Positions 15,799 through 24,896 of a stretch of DNA of 64,000 nt are shown here, in pieces; the first letter of the stretch is position 1; every line of letters starts with the position of its first letter. Source of the DNA: Streptomyces sp. CB01635 (lineage in GTDB: Bacteria > Actinomycetota > Actinomycetes > Streptomycetales > Streptomycetaceae). The notes below the pieces were generated by a model. That model did not search any database. It was not told the origin of the DNA and saw only the letters and a program-made list of their open reading frames with translations. Position numbers and translations under genes: made by a program. Where the stretch lies: NCBI RefSeq assembly GCF_002803065.1, contig NZ_NNBL01000020.1, positions 84,763 to 148,762 of the forward strand, in the 5' to 3' direction.

Positions 15799-18700
15799 AT
15801 GACACGTGTGCTGATCGCCAACCGGGGCGAGATCGCCGTCCGGATCCACCGCGCGGCATCGGCGCTCGGCCTGCGGACCGTGGCGGTGCACTCCGCGGAC
15901 GACCGCTCGGCGGCCCATGTGCGGCTCGCCGACGAGGCCCACCTGCTCAAGGGCGAAGGCGTAGCCGCCTATCTCGACGCGCGTCAGATCGTGGAGATCG
16001 CCGGGCGCGCGGGATGCGACCTGGTCCACCCCGGCTACGGGTTCCTCAGCGAGAACGCCGACTTCGCGACGGCGTGTGCCGAGGCGGGGCTGACCTTCGT
16101 GGGGCCCACCCCCGAACTCCTCGCTCTCTTCGGCGACAAGGCGAGCTCACGGGCGCTCGCCGTCCGGCACGGCGTCCCCGTCCTCGCGGCGACCGGCGCA
16201 TCGACCTCGCTCGCGCAGGCCACGGAGTTCCTCGCCGGCGTGCGCGACGGCGTCATGGTGAAGGCGGTCGCCGGGGGAGGCGGCCGCGGCATGCGCGCGG
16301 TGCACGACGCGTCGGACCTCGCCTGGGCGTACGAGCGCTGCCGCTCCGAAGCCGAGCGGGCCTTCGGCAACGGTGATGTGTACGTCGAGCAACTCCTGCC
16401 CCGCGCCAAGCACATCGAGATCCAAGTCGTCGGGGACGGCACCGGACAGGTGACCCATCTGTGGGACCGGGAGTGCTCGGTCCAGCGCCGCAACCAGAAG
16501 CTGATCGAGGTCGCGCCCAGCCCGTGGCTCCCCGCGCGCACGCGTGACCTGCTGATCGAGGCCGCGGTGACGATGGCTTCGGCGACCCGGTATCTCGGCC
16601 TCGGCACCTTCGAGTTCCTCGTCGACGCGGACGACCCGGACGCCTACTACTTCATCGAGACCAATCCGCGCCTCCAGGTCGAGCACACCATCACCGAGGA
16701 ACTCGCCGGCGTGGACCTGGTGGCCACCCAACTGCGCCTCGCCCAGGGCAGGTCGCTGGCCGAACTCGGCCTCCTCCAGGAGGAAATCCCGCAGCCGCGC
16801 GGCTTCGCGATCCAGACGCGCGTCAACCTCGAAGAGCTGTCCGCGGACGGCACGGCCCGCGCCTCGCAGGGCACGCTGACCGCCTTCGAGGCACCCGGCG
16901 GCCCCGGCGTGCGCGTGGACACCCACGGCCGCGCGGGCCTGGAGATCAAGGGCTCGTACGACTCCCTCGTCGCCAAGGTGATCACTCGTACGGTCCGCGG
17001 CGACTTCGCCGACGCGGCGGGGCGGGCGGCCGGGGCGCTCGCCGAGTTCACGCTCTCCGGCGTCCCCTCGAACATCCCGCTGCTGCGTGCCGTTCTGCGC
17101 CACGAGGCCTTCCGGGACGGCACGGTGACGACCGCCTTCGTCAACGAACACCTCGACAAGCTCGTACCGGGCGCCACCGCCTCTCAGGAGAGCCACGGCT
17201 CGGTCCTCACCGCCCTCTCCGCGGGCAGCGTCGTCGACGTCTGTGTGGAGCCGGGCGCCGAGGTGGCGGCCGGTGCGCCACTCGTCGTCCTCGAGGCGAT
17301 GAAGATGGAACACGTCCTGACCGCGCCCCGCGGCGGAATCGTGCGCGAGGTCCGCGCGAGCGTCGGGGACGTCGTCCCGGCCGGTGCCGAACTCGTCGTC
17401 TTCGCACCTTCGCAGGGTGAGGACGGCGTCGACGAGGCGGCGGCCGACGTCGATCTCGACGTGATCAGGCCGGACCTCGCCGAGGTCGTCGAGCGCCACC
17501 GCATCGGCCTCGACGAGGCCAGGCCCCAGGCCGTCGAGCGCCGCAGGCGCACCGGCCACCGGACCGCACGCGAGAACCTCGCCGACCTCTGCGATCCGGG
17601 CAGCTTCACCGAGTACGGCGCCCTGGCCATCGCCGCGCAGCGCCGCCGCAGGACCCTCGAGGACCTGATCGCCAACACCCCGGCCGACGGGATCGTCACC
17701 GGTGTCGCCCAGGTCAACGGCGCGCAGTTCGGCGACCGGCGAAGCCAGTGCGCCGTCCTCGCGTACGACTACACCGTCCTCGCCGGCACACAGGGGATGC
17801 TCAACCACAAGAAGACCGACCGCATGCTCGAACTCGCCGAGCGGCAGCAGATCCCGGTCGTGCTCTTCGCCGAGGGCGGCGGCGGACGTCCCGGCGACAC
17901 CGACATGATGGCCGTCGCCGGACTCGACGTCCCCACCTTCGCCACCCTGGCCAGGCTCAGCGGGCAGGTGCCGACGGTCGGCATCGTCGCCGGGCGCTGC
18001 TTCGCGGGCAACGCCGCGCTCCTCGGCTGCTGCGACGTCGTCATCGCGACCCCCGACGCCACGGTCGGCATGAGCGGCCCCGCGATGATCGAGGCGGGCG
18101 GCCTCGGGCAGTTCCTGCCCGAGGAGGTCGGACCGATGCCGGTCCAGGTACCGAACGGAGTCGTCGACATCCTGGTCGACGACGAGGCCGGGGCCGTGGC
18201 GGTCGCCAAGCAGTATCTCTCCTATTTCCAGGGCGACTTGAGCGACTGGGGCTGTGCGGACCAGCGCCTCCTGCGGCACGTCGTCCCCGAGAACCGGCTG
18301 CGCGCGTACGACGTACGTGAGGCGGTCACGCTCCTCGCCGACACCGGCTCGGTCCTGGAACTGCGCCGCGAGTTCGGCGTCGGCGTCATCACCGCGCTCG
18401 TACGGGTCGAGGGGCGGCCGATGGGCCTGGTCGCCAACAACCCTCAGCACCTCGGCGGCGCCATCGACAGCGACGCAGCCGACAAGATGGCACGCTTCCT
18501 GCAACTCTGCGACGCCCACGGCCTGCCCGTGGTCACCCTGTGCGACACCCCGGGGTTCATGGTCGGCCCGGACGCCGAGAAGACCGCGACCGTACGGCAC
18601 TTCAGCCGGCTCTTCGTCGCGGGAGCCCACCTCGGCGTCCCGGTCTTCTCCGCCGTGCTGCGCAAGGGCTACGGTCTCGGCGCGATGGCGATGACCGGCG

Positions 18701-19044
18701 GCGGCTTCCGCGCCCCCACGGCGATGGTCTCCTGGCCCACCGGCGAGATCGGCCCGATGGGCCTGGAAGGCGCCGTCCGGCTCGGCTACCGCCGCGAACT
18801 CGAGGCCATCGCCGACCCGCAGGAGCGACAGGCCACGTACGAGGCCCTGCTCGCGGAGCAGTACGAGCAGGGCAAGGCGCTCAACGCGGGGACGACCTTC
18901 GAGGTCGACGACGTGATCGACCCGGCCGACACCCGCCGCTGGATCACCACGACGTTCGCCCAGCACCCCACGCATCCGGATTCGTATCCGCACCCGCGTA
19001 CGCCCGAGGGGCGCACCCGCGGTCGATTCATCGACACGTGGTGA
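15799..19044 (+). CDS. Single-chain biotin-dependent acyl-CoA carboxylase (BC-BCCP-CT)
   Basis: A 1081-residue cytoplasmic enzyme carrying all three functions that are usually split between alpha and beta subunits. Biotin carboxylase occupies about 1-450 (VLIANRGEIAVRIHRAA, the glycine-rich ATP-grasp loop VKAVAGGGGRGMRAV, IETNPRLQVEHTITEEL). A biotin carrier domain follows at about 470-540, with biotinyl lysine K502 in EAMKMEH. The carboxyltransferase covers about 560-1081, with the acyl-CoA half first (FAEGGGGRPGDTD) and the biotin half (LCDTPGFMVGPDAE) after. It matches the single-chain long-chain acyl-CoA carboxylase type known in mycobacteria. ATG 15799 has GGAGGAG 8 nt upstream. The acyl-CoA ligase at 19102 follows at 57 bp and probably supplies substrate. 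Control is probably by the divergent TetR through O1/O2. Confidence 0.92.
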   Translation: MTRVLIANRGEIAVRIHRAASALGLRTVAVHSADDRSAAHVRLADEAHLLKGEGVAAYLDARQIVEIAGRAGCDLVHPGYGFLSENADFATACAEAGLTFVGPTPELLALFGDKASSRALAVRHGVPVLAATGASTSLAQATEFLAGVRDGVMVKAVAGGGGRGMRAVHDASDLAWAYERCRSEAERAFGNGDVYVEQLLPRAKHIEIQVVGDGTGQVTHLWDRECSVQRRNQKLIEVAPSPWLPARTRDLLIEAAVTMASATRYLGLGTFEFLVDADDPDAYYFIETNPRLQVEHTITEELAGVDLVATQLRLAQGRSLAELGLLQEEIPQPRGFAIQTRVNLEELSADGTARASQGTLTAFEAPGGPGVRVDTHGRAGLEIKGSYDSLVAKVITRTVRGDFADAAGRAAGALAEFTLSGVPSNIPLLRAVLRHEAFRDGTVTTAFVNEHLDKLVPGATASQESHGSVLTALSAGSVVDVCVEPGAEVAAGAPLVVLEAMKMEHVLTAPRGGIVREVRASVGDVVPAGAELVVFAPSQGEDGVDEAAADVDLDVIRPDLAEVVERHRIGLDEARPQAVERRRRTGHRTARENLADLCDPGSFTEYGALAIAAQRRRRTLEDLIANTPADGIVTGVAQVNGAQFGDRRSQCAVLAYDYTVLAGTQGMLNHKKTDRMLELAERQQIPVVLFAEGGGGRPGDTDMMAVAGLDVPTFATLARLSGQVPTVGIVAGRCFAGNAALLGCCDVVIATPDATVGMSGPAMIEAGGLGQFLPEEVGPMPVQVPNGVVDILVDDEAGAVAVAKQYLSYFQGDLSDWGCADQRLLRHVVPENRLRAYDVREAVTLLADTGSVLELRREFGVGVITALVRVEGRPMGLVANNPQHLGGAIDSDAADKMARFLQLCDAHGLPVVTLCDTPGFMVGPDAEKTATVRHFSRLFVAGAHLGVPVFSAVLRKGYGLGAMAMTGGGFRAPTAMVSWPTGEIGPMGLEGAVRLGYRRELEAIADPQERQATYEALLAEQYEQGKALNAGTTFEVDDVIDPADTRRWITTTFAQHPTHPDSYPHPRTPEGRTRGRFIDTW

Positions 19045-19101
19045 CGCCGGTGCGGTGAAGGTCCGGGTAGGTCAGGTCGGGACAACAAACCGAGGAGCCG
19101 C

Positions 19102-20799
19102 ATGAAGATCGAGGAGTATCTTGAGGATCTGCGTGCCCGTCAGGCCCGCGTCCGCCCGCACGGCACACCGTCCGACGTCGTGTACCCGCTCGGCGAGATC
19201 TCTGTGCCGGATCATGTGGCGCACTGGGCGCGGCTGCGCCCCGACCGGGCCGCGGTCGTCTTCGAGGGCCGCACCGTCACCTACCGCGAACTCGACGAGC
19301 TGAGCCGCCGGGTGGCGGGACGGCTCGCCTCCGAGGGCGTCGGCGCGGGCGACCGGGTCGCCGTCCACCTGCCCAACTGCCCCCAGTTCCTGGTCGCCTT
19401 CCTCGCCGTGCTGCGCCTCGGCGCGGTGCACGTGCCGGTCAACCCGATGTTCCAGGGCGCCGAACTCGCCTACGAACTGGCGGACTGCGGCGCCGAGACC
19501 GTCATCACCCTGGACACCTCACTCCCGCTGCTCGCCTCCGTACGCCAACAGACGGCCGTACGAAGGGTGTTCGTCACCTCGCTCACCGAGATGGCCCACT
19601 CCGCGACCGCCCCGGACGCCGTGGCGATCGAGGGGCTCGCGGTCCACACGTGGGCACAGGCCGTCGCCCACAAGCCGGTCGACGGGGCCCCCGCCGACCT
19701 CGACGCCCTGGCGGCCCTGAACTACACCGGCGGCACGTCCGGGCTTCCCAAGGGCTGCATGCACACCCAGCGGCACATGATCTACACCATCGCCACCAGC
19801 GCAGGGGCCACCCGCCAGAAGGCCGACGGCGAGGTGGTGGTCCTGTGCTACATCCCGGTCTTCTGGATCGCGGGCGAGGACCTGGGAATCCTCAACCCCC
19901 TGATGCTGGGCGGGACCTCGGTCCTCATGCCCCGTTGGGACCCTGCGCGCGTCCTGCGGGCGATCGACGGGCACAAGGTCACCACCATGGTCGGCACCGT
20001 GGAGAACTACCTCGAACTTCTCGACCGGACCGACTTCGCCACGTACGACCTGAGTTCCCTCGTCGACCCGCTCTGCACCTCGTTCATCCGCAAGCTCGAC
20101 GTCGGCGTCCGGCGGCGCTGGGAGGCGGCCGCGGGAGCGCACTCGGTCCTGCGCGAGGCCGCGTACGGCATGACCGAGACGCACACCATCGACGTGACGC
20201 CCTACGGGTTCCAGGGCGGGGACGAGGATCTGCACGCCGAACCCGTCTTCTGCGGACTGCCCATGCCCGGCACGGACATCGCCGTGATGTCGCCCCTGAC
20301 CGGTGAGCCGCTGCCGCTCGGCGAGGCCGGCGAGATCGTCGTCCGCAGCCCTTCGGTGACGACCGGCTACTGGAACAAGCCGGACGCCACGGAACGCCAA
20401 CTGCGCGACGGCTGGCTGCACACGGGCGACAACGGGCGGATCAACGAGGACGGTTGTCTGCACTACCTCGGCCGCGACAAGGACCTCATCAAGGTGAAGG
20501 GCATGAGCGTCTTCCCCGCGGAGGTCGAGATGCTGCTGTGCCGCCACCCCGACGTACACACGGCCGCCGTGGTCCCCGCCGCCGACCCGACGAAGGGCCA
20601 GATCCCGGTGGCCTTCGTGACACTTCGTCAAAAGGGCGCAGTGGAGGCCTCGGTGCTACGGGACTGGGCCCGCGAGAGCATGGCGCCGTACAAGGTTCCC
20701 CTCGTGGAGATAGTCGACGAGATGCCGATGACGACGACCATGAAGATCCGGAAGGTGGATCTGACGGCCCGCGCGCAGCAGCTCGCCGACGGGCGCTGA
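19102..20799 (+). CDS. AMP-forming acyl-CoA ligase, operon partner of the carboxylase
   Basis: A 565-residue ANL-superfamily enzyme that activates a carboxylic acid to its CoA thioester through an acyl-adenylate. The P-loop-like motif NYTGGTSGLPKGCMHTQ (about 208-224) replaces the commoner TSGTTG start. A5-like AAYGMTETHTIDV, A7-like GWLHTGDNGRINEDGCLHY, GRDKDLIKVKGMSVFPAEVE (A8 hinge) and the C-terminal catalytic lysine in TTTMKIRKVDL are present. Overall it is like the long-chain or crotonobetaine-type ligases. GAGGAG lies 5 nt before ATG 19102. The shared direction and short gap with the carboxylase suggest a two-step path: acid, acyl-CoA, carboxyacyl-CoA. The substrate is not predictable. 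Confidence 0.88.
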   Translation: MKIEEYLEDLRARQARVRPHGTPSDVVYPLGEISVPDHVAHWARLRPDRAAVVFEGRTVTYRELDELSRRVAGRLASEGVGAGDRVAVHLPNCPQFLVAFLAVLRLGAVHVPVNPMFQGAELAYELADCGAETVITLDTSLPLLASVRQQTAVRRVFVTSLTEMAHSATAPDAVAIEGLAVHTWAQAVAHKPVDGAPADLDALAALNYTGGTSGLPKGCMHTQRHMIYTIATSAGATRQKADGEVVVLCYIPVFWIAGEDLGILNPLMLGGTSVLMPRWDPARVLRAIDGHKVTTMVGTVENYLELLDRTDFATYDLSSLVDPLCTSFIRKLDVGVRRRWEAAAGAHSVLREAAYGMTETHTIDVTPYGFQGGDEDLHAEPVFCGLPMPGTDIAVMSPLTGEPLPLGEAGEIVVRSPSVTTGYWNKPDATERQLRDGWLHTGDNGRINEDGCLHYLGRDKDLIKVKGMSVFPAEVEMLLCRHPDVHTAAVVPAADPTKGQIPVAFVTLRQKGAVEASVLRDWARESMAPYKVPLVEIVDEMPMTTTMKIRKVDLTARAQQLADGR

Positions 20800-20819
20800 A
20801 GGCCGTGTCGACGCGCGCC

Positions 20820-21452
20820 TCAGGTCTTCGGCATGAGCGTGTGCAGCAGGTCGACGCACTGCCGGAGATCCGGCTCGGGCGATGCGTGGTCGCCGGCCGC
20901 GCCCAGTGACCACTGCTCCAGGGCGGTGCGGGTCACGGCGAGCGCGATGCCGGTGAGAAGGCGGGGCCGGGGGTCGGCCGGAGGGGCGGCCATCCGCTCG
21001 GCCACCGCCTCCCTCACCTGTTCCTCGAAGGCGTCGAACCGCGCGTGCAGCGCCGCCCGCAGCTCCGGGTGCCGGTCGGCGATCCGGAAGGTGGCCTGGA
21101 CGAGTTCACGGTCGGGTACGACGTCGTCCGTGATGTGCGCGGACAGAACGTCGAGCAGTTCGGTGAGCGTGGCCCGCGGAGCCGGGTCGCCGTGCGTGAG
21201 ACGCAGGTGGAGCGCGTCCGGCAGCGGCGGCGGGCTGATGGTGAGCGCGGATTCCTTGCTCGGGAAGTAGTTGAAGAACGTGCGCTGGGAGATCCCGGCG
21301 GCGGCACTGATCATGTCGACCGTCACCCCGGCCAGGCCGTGCCCCTCGACGAGCCGTACCGCGGCCGCGTGGATCGCGTGTTCGGTCTCGCGGCGGCGCC
21401 TCGCGCGAAGACCCTCGCCTGCAGCGGACGACGTACGGGCCGGACTGGGCAT
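20820..21452 (-). CDS. TetR-family regulator convergent to the ligase
   Basis: 210 residues. The helix-turn-helix head is AIHAAAVRLVEGHGLAGVTV followed by MISAAAGISQRTFFNYFPSK (residues 27-70). The FFNYF(P/S)SKE signature is typical of actinobacterial TetR proteins. Residues 150-205 form a helical ligand domain (LLTGIALAVTRTALEQW). Its stop is only 20 bp from the ligase stop, tail to tail, so it is not in that operon; its own target may be its promoter region 21453-21551 or distant genes. ATG 21452 is chosen over an upstream in-frame start because similarity begins there. Confidence 0.85.
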   Translation of the reverse strand: MPSPARTSSAAGEGLRARRRRETEHAIHAAAVRLVEGHGLAGVTVDMISAAAGISQRTFFNYFPSKESALTISPPPLPDALHLRLTHGDPAPRATLTELLDVLSAHITDDVVPDRELVQATFRIADRHPELRAALHARFDAFEEQVREAVAERMAAPPADPRPRLLTGIALAVTRTALEQWSLGAAGDHASPEPDLRQCVDLLHTLMPKT

Positions 21453-21551
21453 GGCGACAGTCTCGCAGGTCGCACAACGCGCCCGTACAAGGGCCCGGCA
21501 GGCCGTGACCACCCCGGGCCGGAACCGGGTCGCAGGCGGGTGGGAACCGGG

Positions 21552-22064
21552 TCAGAAGTAGCCCCTCCCGCCGTCGAGAAGCTCACGGATCGCGTCGAGG
21601 TGACCGGCGTGCCGGGCCGTCTCCTCGATCATGTGCAGGAGGATCCACCGCAGATTCGCGGCCCCCGCGCGGAAGTCGGGGTGCCGGCCCGCCTGGTCGA
21701 GGGAATGCGCTGCGGTGATCTCGTTCGACCGGGCGTACTGGCGCGCGTACTCGCCGAGGAGCTGGTCGAGGGGGACGTCGTCGACCAGCATGTCGGCGTC
21801 CTCCGGCCCGTCGTCGAACTGGGGGCCCTCGGCCGCGCCGCCCATCAGCATGACCTCGAACCAGCAGTGCTCGACCCACCGCAGATGCGACACGACCCCG
21901 GCCAGGGTCATGGCGGGGGACGCGGGGAGTACGGACCGATGGGCGTCCTTCTCGGACACGCCCTCACACTTCCACTCGACGATGGCGCGCTGCATGTCCA
22001 GCCAGGCGACCAGCTGTGTTCGCTCGTCGGCGTCGTAGGCAGGGCGTATACGAGGAAGAGTCAT
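21552..22064 (-). CDS. DinB-family protein (DUF664)
   Basis: A 170-residue four-helix-bundle protein of the DinB/DUF664 group, to which mycothiol-dependent enzymes belong. The conserved metal-binding histidines are visible: VVSHLRWVEHCWFE (residues 58-71) and LLHMIEETARHAGHLDAIRE near the C terminus, where H-x3-E-x2-R-H-x2-H-x-D is typical. A metal-dependent thiol-transfer or isomerase role is known for some members; for this subgroup no function is established. It is transcribed in the same direction as, and 69 bp away from, the SRPBCC gene at 22134-22808. Confidence 0.85.
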   Translation of the reverse strand: MTLPRIRPAYDADERTQLVAWLDMQRAIVEWKCEGVSEKDAHRSVLPASPAMTLAGVVSHLRWVEHCWFEVMLMGGAAEGPQFDDGPEDADMLVDDVPLDQLLGEYARQYARSNEITAAHSLDQAGRHPDFRAGAANLRWILLHMIEETARHAGHLDAIRELLDGGRGYF

Positions 22065-22133
22065 GGGCGGGGACGCTACTGGTCCCGGCGCACCCGGCGC
22101 ACGGGAATTTCCCGTGGGCGGATCCGGGCCGCC

Positions 22134-22808
22134 TCATGCCGCGGGGCGCGTCGCACGTTCCTTGGCGGCCGGGACCGAGGCGGGACGAGGCTCGGGGTGC
22201 TGCTCAGGGTGGGGCTCGGGATGGACCTGGGGCCGCGGTTCGGGACGGCCCTGCGGGCGAGGCGAGGCCGGCGCCGTGAGGGCCGGAGGAGCGGCCGCGG
22301 GATCGGCGGCGGGGGTGAAGGACGGGCCGGGCAGGCGTATCCGTCGCGGGGTGGCTATGACGTGGCAGTGCGGGGCGCCGAGGCGCTCGCCGAGCCGGCG
22401 CGCGTCCCTCGGCAGGTCGCGCCGCCAGGCCATGGCGACGACGGGCGCAAGGAGCGTCAGGGCGCCCGCGAGGCGGCACTGCACCGTGAGGCGCAGCAGG
22501 GTGCCGCGGCGGCGCGGGGAGAGCGTGAACGAGTACAGCGGCGTCTGGGCGCCGAGTGGGTTCCACATCCGGTCGCCGCGGAAGACGAGGTGCTCGCCCG
22601 GGACGTACGCCACGCACTGGAGCAGCTGGTCCCGGTGGCGCCCCGGAAAGCGGTAGACATGAACCACGCCCGGACCTGCAGGCTCTGCGCTCTCGGCGAC
22701 GGTGTCGACACCCGAGAACCAGAGTTCGAGATTCCGTGCGTCGGAGAGGAAGTCGTACACCTCAGTGACGGATCGGCCTATGTGGACGTCCACGGAAATC
22801 TCTGGCAT
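22134..22808 (-). CDS. SRPBCC-family (polyketide cyclase/START-like) protein with Pro-rich tail
   Basis: 224 residues. Residues 1-145 form a START-like hydrophobic-pocket domain: VDVHIGRSVTEVYDFLSDAR at the N terminus and a basic C-terminal helix. Residues 150-224 are a disordered tail rich in Pro, Glu and Ala (PEPRPQVHPEPHPEQHPEPR). Members bind lipids or hydrophobic metabolites; this one has no catalytic signature. GGAGGT lies 5 nt before ATG 22808; an in-frame GTG immediately upstream is too close to the ribosome site. It is followed by the DinB gene on the same strand. Confidence 0.78.
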   Translation of the reverse strand: MPEISVDVHIGRSVTEVYDFLSDARNLELWFSGVDTVAESAEPAGPGVVHVYRFPGRHRDQLLQCVAYVPGEHLVFRGDRMWNPLGAQTPLYSFTLSPRRRGTLLRLTVQCRLAGALTLLAPVVAMAWRRDLPRDARRLGERLGAPHCHVIATPRRIRLPGPSFTPAADPAAAPPALTAPASPRPQGRPEPRPQVHPEPHPEQHPEPRPASVPAAKERATRPAA

Positions 22809-23001
22809 CACGCACCTCCCCGGCGCCCGTCCGGTCGTCGGCGCGGTTGCCGACGGGTACGCACCCCACGGGCTCTACCTTCCAAACGTGCGTGCGGATC
22901 GGCTCCACGACATCTCGGGTTAGCCCGAACGGGTGATGGGGCACGCACGTACAGTGGTCGCCTGCCCGGGACGGGGCCCGCCATGCGGCTCAGGGCGGCC
23001 C

Positions 23002-23036
23002 GGGGTGTGAGGGGGGTGCGGGGGAGGTGTGAGGGG
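23002..23036 (+). other. G-tract cluster, possible G-quadruplex
   Basis: Four runs of at least four G on the plus strand (23002-23005, 23011-23016, 23020-23024, 23033-23036) with loops of 5, 3 and 8 nt. GTGTGAGGGG occurs twice. The cluster lies in the 284-bp gap between two minus-strand genes, downstream of the ligase stop at 23093, where it would appear as C runs in the transcript. Otherwise this gap holds no gene. Confidence 0.45.
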
Positions 23037-23083
23037 CCGGGGCCGGGCCGCCACCAATCCGGGGACCCGGCGCCGAGCGTGTT

Positions 23084-23096
23084 GAACGTTCGTTAA
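23084..23096. promoter_or_regulatory. GAACGTTCGTTAA motif at the 3' end of the ligase gene
   Basis: A 13-bp match (12/13) to the motif at 24824-24836 in the ligase/TetR promoter region. It contains the palindrome GAACGTTC and overlaps the ligase stop codon. Such TTAACGAAyGTTC-type sequences are typical TetR half-palindromes in actinobacteria. Confidence 0.45.
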
Positions 23097-24781
23097 ATCT
23101 GCGGCTGGTGTGCCCGCCGCAGCTCCGCCTTCAGGACCTTCCCCGCGGCCGAGGTGGGCAGCGCCTCCAGGAACCGCACCTCGCGCACCCGCTGGTACGG
23201 AGCGACGCGGGCGGACACGTGCGCCATCAGCTCCTCCGCGAGCGCCGGGCCGGGGGCCGGCGAGGCATCCGGGCGCGCCACGACGTACGCCGCCGGTATC
23301 TCGCCCGCGTCCGCCGCCGGCACCCCGATCACCGAGACCTGCGCGACCGCCGGATGCCCGCTGAGGATCTCCTCCAGCTGGCCGGGATAGACGTTGTATC
23401 CCTTGTAGATCAGCATGTCCTTGGCGCGGCCCACGATGTAGACATGACCGCGCTCGTCGCACCGCGCCAGGTCGCCCGTGCGCAGCCAGCCGTCGACGAA
23501 CTGCTCTGCCGTCAGCTCGGGATGGCCGAGGTAGCCCGCTGTGATCTGCGGGCCGCGGGCCCACAGCTCGCCCGTCTCGCCGTCGGGCACGCAGCTCCCG
23601 GTCTGCACGAGATCGCGGATCTCGACCTCGGTGTCGAAGACGGGCAGGCCGACCGATCCGATCGGCACCGGGTCATCGGGGTCGACGATCCCCGACGTGA
23701 CTCCCATGGTGGCCTCGGTCAGCCCGTACCCCTCCACGACGCACGCCTGCGGGAACAGTGTCCCCAGGGCACGAAGTGTCGTCGTATCGATGGGCGCCGC
23801 ACCCGAGTTGACCACGCGGACCGCGGGGAGCGCACGGCCCTGTGCGGCGGGGGCGGCGAGCAGGGCGTGGAAGAGCGCGGGGGACCCGGCGATCTGGGTG
23901 GCTCCGAACTTCTCGGCCAGTTCGAGGAACCGCTCGGGGTCGAAACGTCCGGCGAGGACGCTCGTCAGCCCGGCGAGCACGCCGATCGACTGGCCGACCA
24001 GGCCCATGGCGTGGAAGAACGGCGCGACGGCGACCGAGACGCCCTGCCCCGGAGGGTTGGTGTACTCGGTGGCGGCCTCGGGAACCGGATCGAGGAAGAT
24101 GCCCCCGTCGGGGTCCACCGCGGGCACGGCGGCCGCGCGCCAGCAGGTGAACTGGAGGCAGTTCGCCACGACCTGGCGGTGCAGCACCTGGACCGCCTTC
24201 GAACGCCCCGTGGTGCCGCCCGTGAAGGACAGGTGGGCGACCGCGTCGGGCGTGACGCGTGGGCCGGGCTCGGGGGCCGCCGCGAGCAGGTCGGCGAGAG
24301 GCACGGTGCCGTCGAGGTGTGCCGGATCGCCGGGCGCGACGGCCGACGGTGGTACGAGGGCCAGCAGTTCGAGCCCTTCGGTGCCGGCCGCGAGGAGCGC
24401 CGGTGCTGTCGCCGGATGCGTCACGGCCGCCCGGGCCCCCGCCTCGTCCAGCTGTGCGCGCAGGGCCGTCGGGGGCAGGGTCGGGTTGATGGGCGCCACG
24501 ATCGCGCCGGCCAGCAGGATCCCGTAGTAAGTGACCGGGAACCAGAGGGAGTTGGGCTGGTGCAGTGCCACCACATCGCCCTCGGCGATGCCGCGCTCAC
24601 GCAGCCCCCGCGCGAAGCTGAGCGCCTGGTGGTGGAGTTCCGCGAAGGTCAGCGTGTCGTCGCCGTCGCGCAGGGCGACGCGGTCGGGGTATCTCCTGGC
24701 CGAACCGGCGAGGATGTCCCCGACGGACGCCTCGGGGTAGGAGAGGCGGGCCGGCATGCCCTTCGGGTGGCGACGGATCAC
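23093..24781 (-). CDS. AMP-forming fatty acyl/4-coumarate-type CoA ligase
   Basis: A 562-residue ANL enzyme. Motifs: AHLSFTGGTTGRSKAVQVLH (nucleotide loop, about 196-215), VEGYGLTEATMGVTSG (A5), GWLRTGDLARCDERGHVYIV (A7), GRAKDMLIYKGYNVYPGQLE (hinge) and the catalytic lysine in LPTSAAGKVLKAELRR at the end. It activates an unidentified acid, most likely a medium or long fatty acid. GTG 24781 has GGGAG 7 nt upstream; an in-frame ATG at 24757 is the alternative. It is divergent from a TetR gene (24897), and the shared 13-bp motif at 24824 suggests that TetR controls it. Confidence 0.88.
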   Translation of the reverse strand: MIRRHPKGMPARLSYPEASVGDILAGSARRYPDRVALRDGDDTLTFAELHHQALSFARGLRERGIAEGDVVALHQPNSLWFPVTYYGILLAGAIVAPINPTLPPTALRAQLDEAGARAAVTHPATAPALLAAGTEGLELLALVPPSAVAPGDPAHLDGTVPLADLLAAAPEPGPRVTPDAVAHLSFTGGTTGRSKAVQVLHRQVVANCLQFTCWRAAAVPAVDPDGGIFLDPVPEAATEYTNPPGQGVSVAVAPFFHAMGLVGQSIGVLAGLTSVLAGRFDPERFLELAEKFGATQIAGSPALFHALLAAPAAQGRALPAVRVVNSGAAPIDTTTLRALGTLFPQACVVEGYGLTEATMGVTSGIVDPDDPVPIGSVGLPVFDTEVEIRDLVQTGSCVPDGETGELWARGPQITAGYLGHPELTAEQFVDGWLRTGDLARCDERGHVYIVGRAKDMLIYKGYNVYPGQLEEILSGHPAVAQVSVIGVPAADAGEIPAAYVVARPDASPAPGPALAEELMAHVSARVAPYQRVREVRFLEALPTSAAGKVLKAELRRAHQPQI

Positions 24782-24823
24782 GCGGCAACTCCCTTGTCGA
24801 CGAGTGCGACGGGCGTGCAGTCA

Positions 24824-24836
24824 GAACATTCGTTAA
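24824..24836. promoter_or_regulatory. GAACATTCGTTAA operator between ligase and TetR
   Basis: Lies 43 bp upstream of the ligase start and 61 bp upstream of the TetR start, in the divergent promoter region. It differs by one base from the copy at 23084-23096. Confidence 0.5.
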
Positions 24837-24896
24837 GCTACGGTCCCCGTCGGCAGGTGTCCAGACGCCGGGACAGGAGCAGGAGATCGGAGAGCT

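Noticed and set aside
16147..18993. 948-codon open frame antisense to the carboxylase
   Set aside because: It mirrors the third-position GC pattern of the real gene, has His/Asp/Gly-rich composition without motifs, and has no ribosome site.
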